Assembly: GCA_002394305.1 (NCBI GenBank)
Contig: DGTM01000041.1
Coordinates: forward strand, 2,944-66,943
Source: Prevotellaceae bacterium UBA4336
Lineage (GTDB): Bacteria > Bacteroidota > Bacteroidia > Bacteroidales > Bacteroidaceae
Reading direction: 5' to 3'
DNA length: 64,000 nucleotides
Shown in pieces: positions 49,426 through 59,167 of this stretch. The position numbers and the translations under genes are program-made. The notes under the pieces were generated by a model, which did no database searches, was not told where the DNA came from, and worked only from the letters and a program-made list of their open reading frames with translations. Position 1 is the stretch's first letter. Each line of letters starts with the position of its first letter.

Positions 49426-50615
49426 TAATACAACCGGTACGAGAACGTCACCGTAGCATTCGGGTAGACCTTGAACTTGGAGACAACGTCCACCAGGTCG
49501 CCCACCTTGCCGGGTATTCCCTTCACATCGCGAATCAGGTCGACGTGCGACAGAGGGGTGTCGACGATATAGTCTGTCCCGCTCTCGTTGGGGCGGATGA
49601 TGTCGTACACATAATTGTCAGGGTCAATGAGCGACTCGTCGACAGTGTAGACGTTATCCACATACACCTTCGGAGCACCGCAAAGGAACATCACGCCAGC
49701 ATCGACATTCAACTGCCAACGCTTGTTGCGAGAGAGATGCGTGTTATAGCCGAATCCGATGTAGGGACGCACCTTGGCAACCTCCATCACTGCACGCGCA
49801 GATCCGTCGGCAGAAGGCACCATGATTGCCTTAGTGCCCTGTCTGGCAACAATCGTCTGCTCCTCGCCATTCTCGTCGGTAACGGTGCGCGTCACGTCTC
49901 TGCTGAACGTACCCAAGGGGAAGCCGGCAACACCCATCTTGACAAACGTCTCGCGAAGATTCCTGCCATGATAAGTGACATCCATGTTTCCAAACATCTC
50001 CTCAGTACAGCACATGACGTACAGGTCGTTGTAGGCATTGATAGCCTGCAGCAACTGCGTCTCACTGTCCCGGTTGCAAGCGTCGCCCACTTGTGCCGGA
50101 CCGACAAAGATGCCCGTCGTCAGGCTCCAGTGCTTGTTGTTCTTGAAAGGAAGGATATCTACCAAAAGCTTGAACTGATGCATGCTGGGACGCATTCCCA
50201 TCGAAACCTTGTCCTTCAGGTCCACGTCGCTGAACTTGCCTATCAGTTCCATCTCCCTCGGATAGTTATCGAGGCTGATGCCGTTTTGCTCCAAGATGGT
50301 GCTCACATCGTTTATCTTGCCCATGTAGCGCTTCAGGTCTGACTCGCTGAGACTGCCACCACGCGTCTCCACTGGGAAGTCGGAGTTGATGGTGAAGCGA
50401 GGCATATAGTGGTAGCCGGCACGCACGCGGAGATAGTTGCCCACAGGCACTGCCACATCGACGCCGACACCCATCGTGCCGACATTGACACCGACATCCA
50501 TGTGGTTCAGGATGTTCTTCTGAGCCAACACGGAAGTGAAGGACTTCCCGCCCTCCTGGGCCGACAAAGCTGCCGACAGGGACAGGGCGGACAAAACGAC
50601 TGCAAGCTTCCTCAT
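49425..50615 (-). CDS. predicted outer-membrane beta-barrel protein, unknown family
   Basis: The 396-residue product has a signal peptide (MRKLAVVLSALSLSAALSAQ) and then beta-strands rich in Gly and aromatic residues (MDVGVNVGTMGVGVDVAVPV, YLRVRAGYHYMPRF, VRPYIGFGYNTHL). The last strand NATVTFSYRLY ends in an aromatic residue as BAM substrates do. Residues 200-330 form a large insert or extracellular part. I chose the ATG at 50615 because it directly precedes the signal peptide; 50627 is the other option. It lies 41 bp downstream of the T9SS-tail gene, probably in one operon. I do not recognise the family. Confidence 0.7.
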   Translation of the reverse strand: MRKLAVVLSALSLSAALSAQEGGKSFTSVLAQKNILNHMDVGVNVGTMGVGVDVAVPVGNYLRVRAGYHYMPRFTINSDFPVETRGGSLSESDLKRYMGKINDVSTILEQNGISLDNYPREMELIGKFSDVDLKDKVSMGMRPSMHQFKLLVDILPFKNNKHWSLTTGIFVGPAQVGDACNRDSETQLLQAINAYNDLYVMCCTEEMFGNMDVTYHGRNLRETFVKMGVAGFPLGTFSRDVTRTVTDENGEEQTIVARQGTKAIMVPSADGSARAVMEVAKVRPYIGFGYNTHLSRNKRWQLNVDAGVMFLCGAPKVYVDNVYTVDESLIDPDNYVYDIIRPNESGTDYIVDTPLSHVDLIRDVKGIPGKVGDLVDVVSKFKVYPNATVTFSYRLY

Positions 50616-50656
50616 ACGCGCGTACATATTATTATATTATATAGTCTGTCTCTTCG

Positions 50657-51856
50657 TTATCTTATCGCTACCTTCTTCCCGTTCACGATATACAGGCCTG
50701 AGGGCAGCCCCTGCAAGTCGCCCGTAGAACGGAGCTGCGTGCCGCTGAGAGAATAGACACCCTCTGCCGCAGGCCTCTGCTCTGCCATGATGCTGCCAAT
50801 GGCATCGGGTACATTGCCGTCCACGAACACAGGAACCTCTGCCGGGGTATCGGCATCGGCCTTCAGGTAACTCGTGTTGGCAGGAAGACACTTCACCTTT
50901 ATCATATTGTAAGTGGAATAGTCGACGGCCTTTATCTCGGAGAGGCGTGCATCGGCATTGTTCGTAAGCACAAGCTGACCGTCGACAACCGAGAAGACTC
51001 GCATCTTATCCGCATCGAAGGCTGTGTAAGCATCGACAGACTTTTCGGGGCGCTTGCCATTGCAGAAGTAAACGCCGCCAAGCAGGTTGTCCGTCACCTT
51101 GACCGATGAAGAGGCAAGAAGCTCAATACGGTTCGACGACGGATTGGCCGAAGCACACTCGATGAGGACTGGCGTAGCAGCAGGCACCTCGCCCTCAATC
51201 TCCTTCAAGACTGCATACTGGCTCTCCACCTCGTCTATGTAGTAGACATGCATACCTGCGCTCGACACCTTGAAGGGGAACGCAGCATAGAACGGCTGGT
51301 AATACTTGCCGCCTGCCTCTATCGTGGGCTTGATGCCGAAATAGTTGGAGGCATGGTTCGTCTCTATCCTGTCCACAATCCACTTGCGGTAGTTCAGCTT
51401 GCCGGTTGTACCCAAGGTTCCCTGGTCCGAAGAACTCTGTTCGGTGTCGGTCAGATATTTGGTCACCTGCATACCGGCCTTAGTCACACTGGCCGAAACG
51501 ATGTAAGTGCCGGAATTCTTGGTCACACCAACATAGTAGCCCGTCAGCGAATGGACACCCGTACCCTGCGCCCTGAGGTCGAAATGGTCGTTGGTCACCT
51601 GCTCGATGTAGATGACACTGCCAGGGTCGGACACATAGCGGTTGACGTCCTTCCAAAGCTGGATAGCCTGGAAGTCCTCCTTGTCGCGTGCCATATCGTA
51701 GTAATCCTTGTTGTCCGTCACATAGATGAAGCGACTGGTGGCAAGGTTGCTGACACGGTAATAGCCGTTACCGATAAAGCCTGTTCCATTCTGCGCCTTG
51801 GCCGTTCCGACACCCAGCAAGGAAGCTACGAACAGAAATGTGAAAAGTCTATTCAT
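50657..51856 (-). CDS. secreted protein with T9SS-like C-terminal domain
   Basis: The 399-residue product has a signal peptide (MNRLFTFLFVASLLGVGTAK) and a large unrecognised body with aromatic-rich beta segments (GFIGNGYYRVSNLATSRFIY, HVYYIDEVESQYAVLKEIEG). The last 40 residues, GVYSLSGTQLRSTGDLQGLP then SGLYIVNGKKVAIR, have the pattern of the Por secretion-tail or the related Prevotella C-terminal domain. That makes it a candidate cargo of the type IX system whose parts SprE and PorX are at 12-16 kb. It is the first gene of a pair with the beta-barrel protein. Confidence 0.7.
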   Translation of the reverse strand: MNRLFTFLFVASLLGVGTAKAQNGTGFIGNGYYRVSNLATSRFIYVTDNKDYYDMARDKEDFQAIQLWKDVNRYVSDPGSVIYIEQVTNDHFDLRAQGTGVHSLTGYYVGVTKNSGTYIVSASVTKAGMQVTKYLTDTEQSSSDQGTLGTTGKLNYRKWIVDRIETNHASNYFGIKPTIEAGGKYYQPFYAAFPFKVSSAGMHVYYIDEVESQYAVLKEIEGEVPAATPVLIECASANPSSNRIELLASSSVKVTDNLLGGVYFCNGKRPEKSVDAYTAFDADKMRVFSVVDGQLVLTNNADARLSEIKAVDYSTYNMIKVKCLPANTSYLKADADTPAEVPVFVDGNVPDAIGSIMAEQRPAAEGVYSLSGTQLRSTGDLQGLPSGLYIVNGKKVAIR

Positions 51857-51887
51857 AATAAACAAAAGCAAATATTCTTTCTATAAC

Positions 51888-51931
51888 CAAAATCCCCCGC
51901 CACTCCGCCAGAAGCAGAATGACGGGGGATT
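51888..51931 (-). terminator. terminator after ompA
   Basis: AATCCCCCG (51891-51899) and CGGGGGATT (51923-51931) form the stem, followed on the minus strand by TTGG. It separates the fibre-ompA unit from the next gene pair. Confidence 0.75.
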
Positions 51932-51960
51932 GCCTCTTGTATTAGCCTGTTACTCGATGA

Positions 51961-53109
51961 TTACTCGGCAACGCAGATGCTGACACGGTTCAGGTCGTTC
52001 TGCTCGTAGGGCTGAACGGTGTCGCCCTTGCTGTCCACAGTAATGCGGCTGCGAGAGATTCCATACTTGTCCACCAACAGGTCGGCCACCATCTGGGCAC
52101 GCTTCTGTGCGTAGCCAACGTTGATCTTCGGATTGCCTGTACCCTTGTCGGCATAGCCGGTGACGCTGACCTTAGCTTCGGGGTACTTGTTGAGGTAAGC
52201 AACGACATCCTCCACCTTAGGCATCTCGGTCTTGCTGACCTGAGAACCGCGGATGTTGAAGAAGATGTCGCGACGCAGCGGCTCGCGTTTTGCAGCAGGA
52301 GCTTCCTTGTAGACAATTTTCTCGACGGGCTTCTCTACAATCTTCTCCACAACCTTCTCTACGACAACAGGTGCGGGAGTAGCTACAGGCTGACCTTCGC
52401 GGGTCACCTTGCCAAGCCTTACCTTTACGCCGGCCAGTGCATTGAAGTACCAGTCGCCGTTGCCAGCCTTCTTGGAGTTGTAGCTGTCGGTGGTAGGATT
52501 GCAGTTAACTTCCACACCGAGAGATACGCGACGGCTCAGGTTGAAGTCGACGAAAGCGCCGAACTTACCTACGACACGAGCCTTGGTGCCGCACCAATAC
52601 AGCGACATCAGATGGGCTTCGTCGAGCACGTTGTTGCTGGCAGCAATAATCTGATTCCTTACGTCGCAAGCCTCGCCGTTGCCAAAACCGATGTTGGCGC
52701 CGATGCCGGCCAGCACACCGAAGTTGCAGACACGCTTTGCCTTGTAGCCGAGAATCCAGTTGCTGAGGTCGCAGACAACATCAACCGTGGGAGCTACATA
52801 GTTATACTTCCAGGTCTTGTCGCCAAGTCCGAGATAGTCCAGATGAGTACCGCCCTTGCTCTGCCAAGCATTGACTGCAAGACGAACACCCCAAACAGGA
52901 GTGAAGTTGTAGCCGCCAGCAATCTGAGCAGTACCGGAGATAAGGTCGCCGAAACATACCTCGCCCAGAGTGTACTGTGCACCTCCCTGAGCCTGAACGT
53001 ACCAGTGGGGATTGAATGCCTCACTGGGCGCAGTTGCCGCCTGCTGCGCGGATGCTGTGAGGCATCCGGCAAGCAGGGCAACAGACATGATAATATTTTT
53101 AATTCTCAT
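51961..53109 (-). CDS. OmpA family protein
   Basis: The 382-residue protein has a signal peptide (MRIKNIIMSVALLAGCLTASAQ) and an eight-stranded beta-barrel (about 35-235). A linker of VEK repeats (PVVVEKVVEKIVEKPVEKIV) follows. The peptidoglycan-binding OmpA domain lies at about 290-382, with VSVTGYADKGTGNPKINVGY, QKRAQMVADLLVDKYGI and a final DLNRVSICVAE. The barrel holds the outer membrane and the C-terminal domain grips the wall. It follows the fibre gene after 36 bp, so the two are probably cotranscribed, and a terminator follows. Confidence 0.93.
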   Translation of the reverse strand: MRIKNIIMSVALLAGCLTASAQQAATAPSEAFNPHWYVQAQGGAQYTLGEVCFGDLISGTAQIAGGYNFTPVWGVRLAVNAWQSKGGTHLDYLGLGDKTWKYNYVAPTVDVVCDLSNWILGYKAKRVCNFGVLAGIGANIGFGNGEACDVRNQIIAASNNVLDEAHLMSLYWCGTKARVVGKFGAFVDFNLSRRVSLGVEVNCNPTTDSYNSKKAGNGDWYFNALAGVKVRLGKVTREGQPVATPAPVVVEKVVEKIVEKPVEKIVYKEAPAAKREPLRRDIFFNIRGSQVSKTEMPKVEDVVAYLNKYPEAKVSVTGYADKGTGNPKINVGYAQKRAQMVADLLVDKYGISRSRITVDSKGDTVQPYEQNDLNRVSICVAE

Positions 53110-53145
53110 AATTGTTCTCTTTTTTCTGGTTCGACGATACGTTGT

Positions 53146-56100
53146 TTACTTCACCGTGACATAGTACTTACGTGTAGCAATGTTGCCGTGGAAGTCAAGG
53201 CCAGAGTATGCAATCTCATATACATAGCCAGCCTTCAAGCCGCTCAGGGCAATACGGCGAACATTACCATCCAGCACTGTGTTGAGCTTGCCTGTGTTGG
53301 CAGCCTTCAGACGAGCCAGACAGTCGGCATTGCCACCCTGGGCACTCTTGTCACCCTTGAAGACATTGGTGACGGCGATGTGCTTCCTGGCAATGGGACA
53401 CAGAAGCTCCATTGTCTGAGAAGTGGGATAAACCGAGATGCCCGATGTCAGCACTGTGGGATAGTTCTTACTGCCGCTCAGACGCTTCAGACCCTTAGAG
53501 TCTCCAGCGACCATGAAGGGCTGGAAGCGGCTGTTGGTGGAGTTGACGAGGCCGACGATCCTATTGTTGATCTTGTCGATGTAGCTGCGGACACGGTCGA
53601 TAGCATTGTCAATCGTGTTGTTGATTGTCGTCTCATAGTTGTTCACCTTATCCAGCAGGTTGTTCACCTCGCCGACGATGTCGCGGAGGTCAGCCAGCAT
53701 ATCGTTCACATTGCCGAGAGAATTCTGTGCCACACCCCAAAGGTCCTTGGCTGCGTCGCGCATGTCGTAGTTGAACTTGAGGTTGAACGACTTCGAACCT
53801 GTGCCGTTGTCACCGAAGTAGAACCACTTATCAATGTTGACCGTTGTTGAGAATGTGTCTTCGATTACAAGATGATAACTTACTTCATCGTCAATATCAA
53901 CCTTGCCGGTGAATTCCTTGTCAATGGTAACATCAGCATAAGCATCACCATTCAGGTAAATCTTACCGCCTGCAGTACTTTCGTTGCTGGCTTCAATATC
54001 GACATTAACATTGAAGTTCTCCAAAGGAATTTCCGTATAGCCTGTTAATTCACCAGCGTCATTCAATACGGGAATAACAAGTACTGTGACAGGGTTGCCA
54101 TCACTGTCTTCAACATCACCGGGATGACCATGTGCGTTGCCCTTCACTACAACTGTTGGTGTCTTAATGTAAACACTATCCAGGTCAACAGTAATCTCAT
54201 CGCTCCAAAATACTCTTACACCTACTTCAACGCCCTCAAGGTGTACGGGAATCGTGAGGTCCTTTTCGAACTTGACAGGAACATTCACGTCAATAGGCAT
54301 CTGCAGGTGATAGGACAGGCCGTCCATGACGAAGGTAGTATCCATGTGCAGAACGAACTTAGCCAACAGGTCATCAGTGAGGTCGGGAACATCAATGTCC
54401 TTGATGTTGAGGTTGACAATCTTCTCAACCAGCTTAGAGTTATTGATATCCTTGAAGAATACATGTATCTTATCCTTTGCCGTCTTGGAAACTCTGTCGA
54501 GCAGGTTGTTGACGCGCTCGTAGCCAGGAACAGTCTGGTAGTTCAAGTCCTTGTACGAAGCGAAGTCGAGAGGATCGACAGCCGTGGCTGCCAGGTTGTA
54601 CTGAGAGTATACAGAGTGTGTTTTGCCGTTCTCTGTGTAAGCGCACTTCAGGCCGCTCTTGTTGAGCTTCAGGCCCTTCACAACCTGATAGACATCGGTT
54701 GCTACGCGCTCAACACTTGCGTTGAGACGGTTCTTGGCAATCTCATTAAAGGCATCCTTGATGGCAGCCTTGTTGACAGACAGGCGCTCTACCTTCTCCA
54801 CGTCAATGGGAGCAACGACAGCATCAGCCTCGTAGAAGCCATTGTCGGCACGTGTGTAGCCGAACTTCAGCATCTCGGTGCTCTTCTTGGCACCTTCGAG
54901 CTTGATGGGAGACTCTTCGTCCTGAGTATTGACAATGTTCAGCTCAAGGCCTGAGAGGTCAGCGGTGTTGGGGTTGATGGTCATGTAGACCTTACCTGCA
55001 TAGTTCTTCTCGTACATGAGAGGAATGTTTGCCATGTGCTCGAAGACCTCAACGCCGTTGATCATCTGCATATCCTTCTCGGTGAGAGCCTCCTCGGGGC
55101 GTACATAATTACTTGTGCGCGATGTGGGGAACTCAACGTCCTTCATGGGCTTGCCGAAGTAGGCAACAAGGATGTTGGACTGAACGTCGAAGGGCAGATC
55201 CAGTGTGCCGAAGGCAGGGTTGTATGTGCCCTGGATGATGATGCCGGTTACCTGCTTTGCAAGGAATTCCTGAACAGCCGACACAGCAGACTTGAGACTC
55301 TGAATGTCATTGAGAGCCTGCTCGATGTTTGCCTCGGCAACATTCATCCGGGCCTCCAAAGCGTCTATTCTGCCTTCCAGCTCGGTGAGCTGCCCGCTGA
55401 TGGTCTCAACAGCATCGTTCAAGTCACCTATTGCCGTTTCGTTAGCGCTGATTCTGCCAAGAATCTCTGTCTTGTCTGCCTCGTAATCGTCCTTCTTGAC
55501 GGTAGCGGCATCAAGTGCGGTAATCATAGCCTGGGTGGTGATGATGTCCGCGAATGCCGTCTTGACAGAGTCGCCGATGATGTCCATGCGCTTCTTGAGC
55601 TCTTCGTCTGCCAGAGCAGAAGTGAGAGAGTCGGCCTTCACCTTGTCAATGAGGAGAGATGTCAGGTTGTTCAGTTTGCTGTCCACTTCCTCGGGAGTGA
55701 TGTAGTTGAGGTTGTCAAAGGCCAGCTGCAGGGCGTCAATCTTGTCATTTGCAGCACCGACCTTGTCATCCACAGCGCCAATCTGATTCTCCAGGTTTTC
55801 CTTCAGCTGTGCAATCTGCTGGTTGATGAGGTCAGTCAGCTCTTGCTTCACCGAGTTGATAAGCTCCTTGTTGGCGGCAATAGCCTCTGCATTTTGTCCG
55901 ATAGCTGTGGTATTGTTCCCGATGTTTGTCTCGGCAGTGGCGAGACGCTCCAGGATGCCGTCGATGGCAGTATTGATTGCAGTGATTTGGCTGGGGTCGC
56001 AAGTGCACTGCTTGATGGCAGCGATAGCAGCGTTGATGGCCTCGATAGCAGATGTGTGCTCCCCGACAGTAGTGGAGAGACCGTCCACGACGCCCTGCAG

Positions 56101-58086
56101 TGCGCCAAGATCCGTTGTGAGCTTCTCGATGGATGTTGTATGGCCGCTGACGGTTTCAACGAGAGTCTCGTACCCATCAAGCTTTGTTTCAAGGGCAGTG
56201 ATTCTCTCGCCATGATCGTCGACAGCGCTCTGGAGGTTGACCACCTTGCCGTCAAGGAGTGTTACATTGCCTTCGAGGACCTCAATCCTTGCTGTGTTAT
56301 CATTAATCGTGATGTTCAGGTTATCCTTGAGCTGTTTGAGCAGGTCGTCAACTTCTTCCTTGGTGTAAACCTGATTCTTGGTGTAGTAATTTGCCAGCTG
56401 GGCGATGAGATTGTTAATCTCGGTCATGAGTGCAGTCCTGACTGCTTCAGCTTGTTCTTCGGCATACGTCTTTGCCGTCACGAGGTTGGCAGCACACTCT
56501 GCCTTCACGTTGGCGAGTTCGGTTTCCAAATTGGCAATCTTTGTTGCCTGCTCCGTGAGAGTCGTCTTCATCTCGTTGACAGAGCTTTCGATTGTGCCGA
56601 CCTGAGTCGTCAGGTTAGTAACGGTAGTAGTCAGGTTAGTGATAGCTGTGGTGTTGGTGGTCACCTGAGTGCTGAGTTCGCTGACAGCCGACTGGAGCGT
56701 TGTAACCGTTGTCTCGAGCTCCTGCGTCTTTGTGTTCAGATTGGTGATAGCAGTTGCGTTAGCTTCAACGATAGGCTGGAGGTTGGCGATGGCAGTGGCG
56801 TTTGTGGTAGCCTTGGCATCTGCATCGATTGCCTTCTGGAGAGCTTCAGCAGCCTTTTCGCTCACGGTTGTGATTTGAATCTGGAGGGCTTCGATAGCTT
56901 CCTTGTTCTTCTGAATGTTCTCAGCGTTGGTCTGAATCTTACCCACTGCTTCAGCGATGGCGTTGGTGTTCTTCTGAATGTTCTCAGTGTTCAGACCAAT
57001 CTGTGTGCCATACTGTGTAAGTGTCTCCTGAATGGTAGCGACATCGCTCTTGAGCTGGTCGATGGACTCCTTGTTGGCATTTGCCAGAGTCTGAGCCGTC
57101 GTTGCGATGCTGATGGCGTTGTTGGCGACGTTGAGGGCATTCTCGGCGTTCGTCTTAGCTGTTTCTGCGAATTCCTTTGCCTGCTGTGCCGTCAGTCCAG
57201 CAGCTTCGGCAAGTTCCTTTGCGTTGGCAGCTGTCTGGGCGGCAGAGGTTGCCAATTCGGTTGCTGCATTGGCAACCGTTGTTGCAGCAGCGGCGGCGGA
57301 CTTAGCCTCCTCTGCAGTCAGCTTTGCCTCGTTGGCTGTTGTGTTGGCCGAAGTTGCCAATTCCATAGCGCTCTGTGCCTTTGCTTCGGCAGTAGCAAGG
57401 CCTGTTTCCAATGTATGGATGGCCTCCCACAGCGTGGTGAAATCGCAGTTGCACTGCTTGATGGCATCAACCTTCTCCTTGAGAGCATTCAGCTCCTCGA
57501 TTGTGTTTGCAATCTGCTGCTGAGCCGTTGACTGGAAAGACAACAGGTTCGTGATATTGCTTCCATGACTGTTCAAAGTTGTCTGGATGGTGGCAATGTT
57601 ATTACCATAAGTCTGAAGGGTCTCATTAATCTTAGACAAATCAACATCGCTTCCCTGAAGGTTGTTGATATATTCAACAATTTGATTAAGTGTCAGGCCA
57701 CCGGCACCGGAGCTACCTCCAAGCAAATCTTCAATGTAATCATCAAGTATGTCGACAATAACCGGATTCTCGCCGGAACCAGAACCGCCACTGCCGCCGG
57801 AGAGATAGTTGCTGATCAGAGTCTCGATGTCACTCTGCGTCCAGTGCGTCACGTTCGTGCAATCGCACGACTTAATTGTAGAGAGCGTGGCCTGCAGAGT
57901 CGCAATGTCTGTGTTCAGTTGGGTCTCAAGCTGACCAAGCTTCTGCTGCAAAGTCAGGGACTGGCCCGTAGCCTCTGCACGATACTCGTTGTACAAATCC
58001 TCGTTGGTATCCTTACAAGATACGAACGTTCCCACACTGACTGCCACTAACAGTAGCGTGAGTGATTGAATGAGTTTCTTTTTCAT
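53146..58086 (-). CDS. giant coiled-coil fibre lipoprotein (phage-tail-fibre-like)
   Basis: The 1646-residue protein has a lipobox (GTFVSC at C24) and a Gly/Ser linker at 96-106. Coiled coil runs from about 150 to 945, with long Ala-rich (225-330) and Thr/Asn-rich heptads. YYTKNQVYTKEEVDDLLKQ at 567-585 resembles trimeric phage tail fibres. The same short motif, IK-x-C-x-C, ends three separate segments: C74/C76, C212/C214 and C694/C696. Residues 946-1646 are beta-rich with segments such as VTGIIIQGTYNPAFGTLDLP. It likely forms a long trimeric surface stalk anchored by lipid, perhaps an adhesin. Its GC content is lower than its neighbours'. OmpA follows directly. No enzyme motif was found. Confidence 0.8.
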   Translation of the reverse strand: MKKKLIQSLTLLLVAVSVGTFVSCKDTNEDLYNEYRAEATGQSLTLQQKLGQLETQLNTDIATLQATLSTIKSCDCTNVTHWTQSDIETLISNYLSGGSGGSGSGENPVIVDILDDYIEDLLGGSSGAGGLTLNQIVEYINNLQGSDVDLSKINETLQTYGNNIATIQTTLNSHGSNITNLLSFQSTAQQQIANTIEELNALKEKVDAIKQCNCDFTTLWEAIHTLETGLATAEAKAQSAMELATSANTTANEAKLTAEEAKSAAAAATTVANAATELATSAAQTAANAKELAEAAGLTAQQAKEFAETAKTNAENALNVANNAISIATTAQTLANANKESIDQLKSDVATIQETLTQYGTQIGLNTENIQKNTNAIAEAVGKIQTNAENIQKNKEAIEALQIQITTVSEKAAEALQKAIDADAKATTNATAIANLQPIVEANATAITNLNTKTQELETTVTTLQSAVSELSTQVTTNTTAITNLTTTVTNLTTQVGTIESSVNEMKTTLTEQATKIANLETELANVKAECAANLVTAKTYAEEQAEAVRTALMTEINNLIAQLANYYTKNQVYTKEEVDDLLKQLKDNLNITINDNTARIEVLEGNVTLLDGKVVNLQSAVDDHGERITALETKLDGYETLVETVSGHTTSIEKLTTDLGALQGVVDGLSTTVGEHTSAIEAINAAIAAIKQCTCDPSQITAINTAIDGILERLATAETNIGNNTTAIGQNAEAIAANKELINSVKQELTDLINQQIAQLKENLENQIGAVDDKVGAANDKIDALQLAFDNLNYITPEEVDSKLNNLTSLLIDKVKADSLTSALADEELKKRMDIIGDSVKTAFADIITTQAMITALDAATVKKDDYEADKTEILGRISANETAIGDLNDAVETISGQLTELEGRIDALEARMNVAEANIEQALNDIQSLKSAVSAVQEFLAKQVTGIIIQGTYNPAFGTLDLPFDVQSNILVAYFGKPMKDVEFPTSRTSNYVRPEEALTEKDMQMINGVEVFEHMANIPLMYEKNYAGKVYMTINPNTADLSGLELNIVNTQDEESPIKLEGAKKSTEMLKFGYTRADNGFYEADAVVAPIDVEKVERLSVNKAAIKDAFNEIAKNRLNASVERVATDVYQVVKGLKLNKSGLKCAYTENGKTHSVYSQYNLAATAVDPLDFASYKDLNYQTVPGYERVNNLLDRVSKTAKDKIHVFFKDINNSKLVEKIVNLNIKDIDVPDLTDDLLAKFVLHMDTTFVMDGLSYHLQMPIDVNVPVKFEKDLTIPVHLEGVEVGVRVFWSDEITVDLDSVYIKTPTVVVKGNAHGHPGDVEDSDGNPVTVLVIPVLNDAGELTGYTEIPLENFNVNVDIEASNESTAGGKIYLNGDAYADVTIDKEFTGKVDIDDEVSYHLVIEDTFSTTVNIDKWFYFGDNGTGSKSFNLKFNYDMRDAAKDLWGVAQNSLGNVNDMLADLRDIVGEVNNLLDKVNNYETTINNTIDNAIDRVRSYIDKINNRIVGLVNSTNSRFQPFMVAGDSKGLKRLSGSKNYPTVLTSGISVYPTSQTMELLCPIARKHIAVTNVFKGDKSAQGGNADCLARLKAANTGKLNTVLDGNVRRIALSGLKAGYVYEIAYSGLDFHGNIATRKYYVTVK

Positions 58087-58177
58087 TTTTTAATGAGTTT
58101 ATGTTAATGTGTTTTGTTGCAACGCTTCTTTTTCCTTATCCACATAGTACACCCTTTTTATAGGTGCTATTGTTCTG

Positions 58178-58185
58178 CAAAGGTA
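58178..58185 (-). promoter_or_regulatory. -7 box of the fibre-ompA unit
   Basis: The minus strand reads TACCTTTG, about 90 bp upstream of the fibre ATG, with CTTG at 58211-58208 as a weak -33 box. Confidence 0.6.
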
Positions 58186-58313
58186 AAACAATACGACGAA
58201 TTGAGGACAAGAGGAGAAGGGTGTTTAAGCTATTTTAACACAACTCGTGGCATATTTCGGAATTTTAACCTTCCTTTTTCACTACTCTTGCCAAAGTTCT
58301 TCTTTGTCTGTTG

Positions 58314-59156
58314 TTATTCGCGGGGCTTATAGCGATGCAAAAAAACGTACATCAGGGCACCGCAAAGCACGAAGCTGAGTGTCATAATCACATAAGGTAT
58401 TGCCATCCCGCCGAACCACTCTGCATAAGAAGCGTCGGCATAGTCGCCGCCGGAGACGCAGAGCAGAAGTACGACTATACCATTATTTAATATGTGCAGC
58501 ATGGAGGTGAGCACGATGTTTCCCGTCTTGCAATAGATAATGCCGAACAGGATGCCGAGGGGAAGCGCATAGATGCCCTGGGCAAGGTTGAGGTGCACAA
58601 TGCTGAAGGACAGCGCAGAAGCCAGGATGGCCGCCCAGGGAGCGGCACCGCGGCGCAGCATCTCGCCTGCAATGGCCTCGCGGAAGAGGAGTTCCTCGGT
58701 GACGGGCCCGACGACAACAAGCGCAAGCAAGCCCCACATGTTGCGCGACAGAGCCTGTGTGGCCTGCTGCATGGAGTCGGGCATCTCGACGGAGTCGGTC
58801 ACGACCGACATGCCGATAGCGCCGAAGATGCCGCCAAGCAATGCCAGCATGCCCGGCTGCCAGTTGACGGAAGAAACATCGAAGGCTGCCCCGAGGCGGA
58901 TGCTGTGCAGCACGAAGCGACAGACGGTGACGGCCAGTATGTTGGTTGCCATCAGCGTCAGTGCAAAGAGCGAAACGGGCAACGCAGCGAACAGGGGCAG
59001 TTCGTCCGTCGTACCGCTGGCGAAACCTCTGAGGGCCGAAGCAAACTCAGGCGAGAGGAAGATGCCAATGCCGAACAGGGCTGCCGTACCCACTCCCTGC
59101 ATCAGAAGGAAAACGAGCAGGGTCTGTATGACGGGGGAAAGCTTGTGCAGGCTCAA
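58314..59156 (-). CDS. CPBP family intramembrane glutamic-type metalloprotease
   Basis: The 280-residue protein has about eight membrane segments. The CPBP (Abi/Rce1-like) motifs are in order: EELLFREAIAGE near 168, SFSIVHLNLAQG near 200, and SMLHILNNGIV near 235. Relatives cleave prenylated or signal peptides or act in bacteriocin immunity; the substrate here is unknown. It lies 11 bp downstream of the deaminase gene, so it is likely the last gene of a three-gene operon. Confidence 0.9.
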   Translation of the reverse strand: MSLHKLSPVIQTLLVFLLMQGVGTAALFGIGIFLSPEFASALRGFASGTTDELPLFAALPVSLFALTLMATNILAVTVCRFVLHSIRLGAAFDVSSVNWQPGMLALLGGIFGAIGMSVVTDSVEMPDSMQQATQALSRNMWGLLALVVVGPVTEELLFREAIAGEMLRRGAAPWAAILASALSFSIVHLNLAQGIYALPLGILFGIIYCKTGNIVLTSMLHILNNGIVVLLLCVSGGDYADASYAEWFGGMAIPYVIMTLSFVLCGALMYVFLHRYKPRE

Positions 59157-59167
59157 AAGGCTAAGGC

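Noticed and set aside
55036..57531. 831-codon plus-strand frame inside the fibre gene
   Set aside because: It is the complement of the repetitive coiled-coil codons; it is Cys/Leu/Val-rich without domains, and the minus-strand product is clearly coherent.
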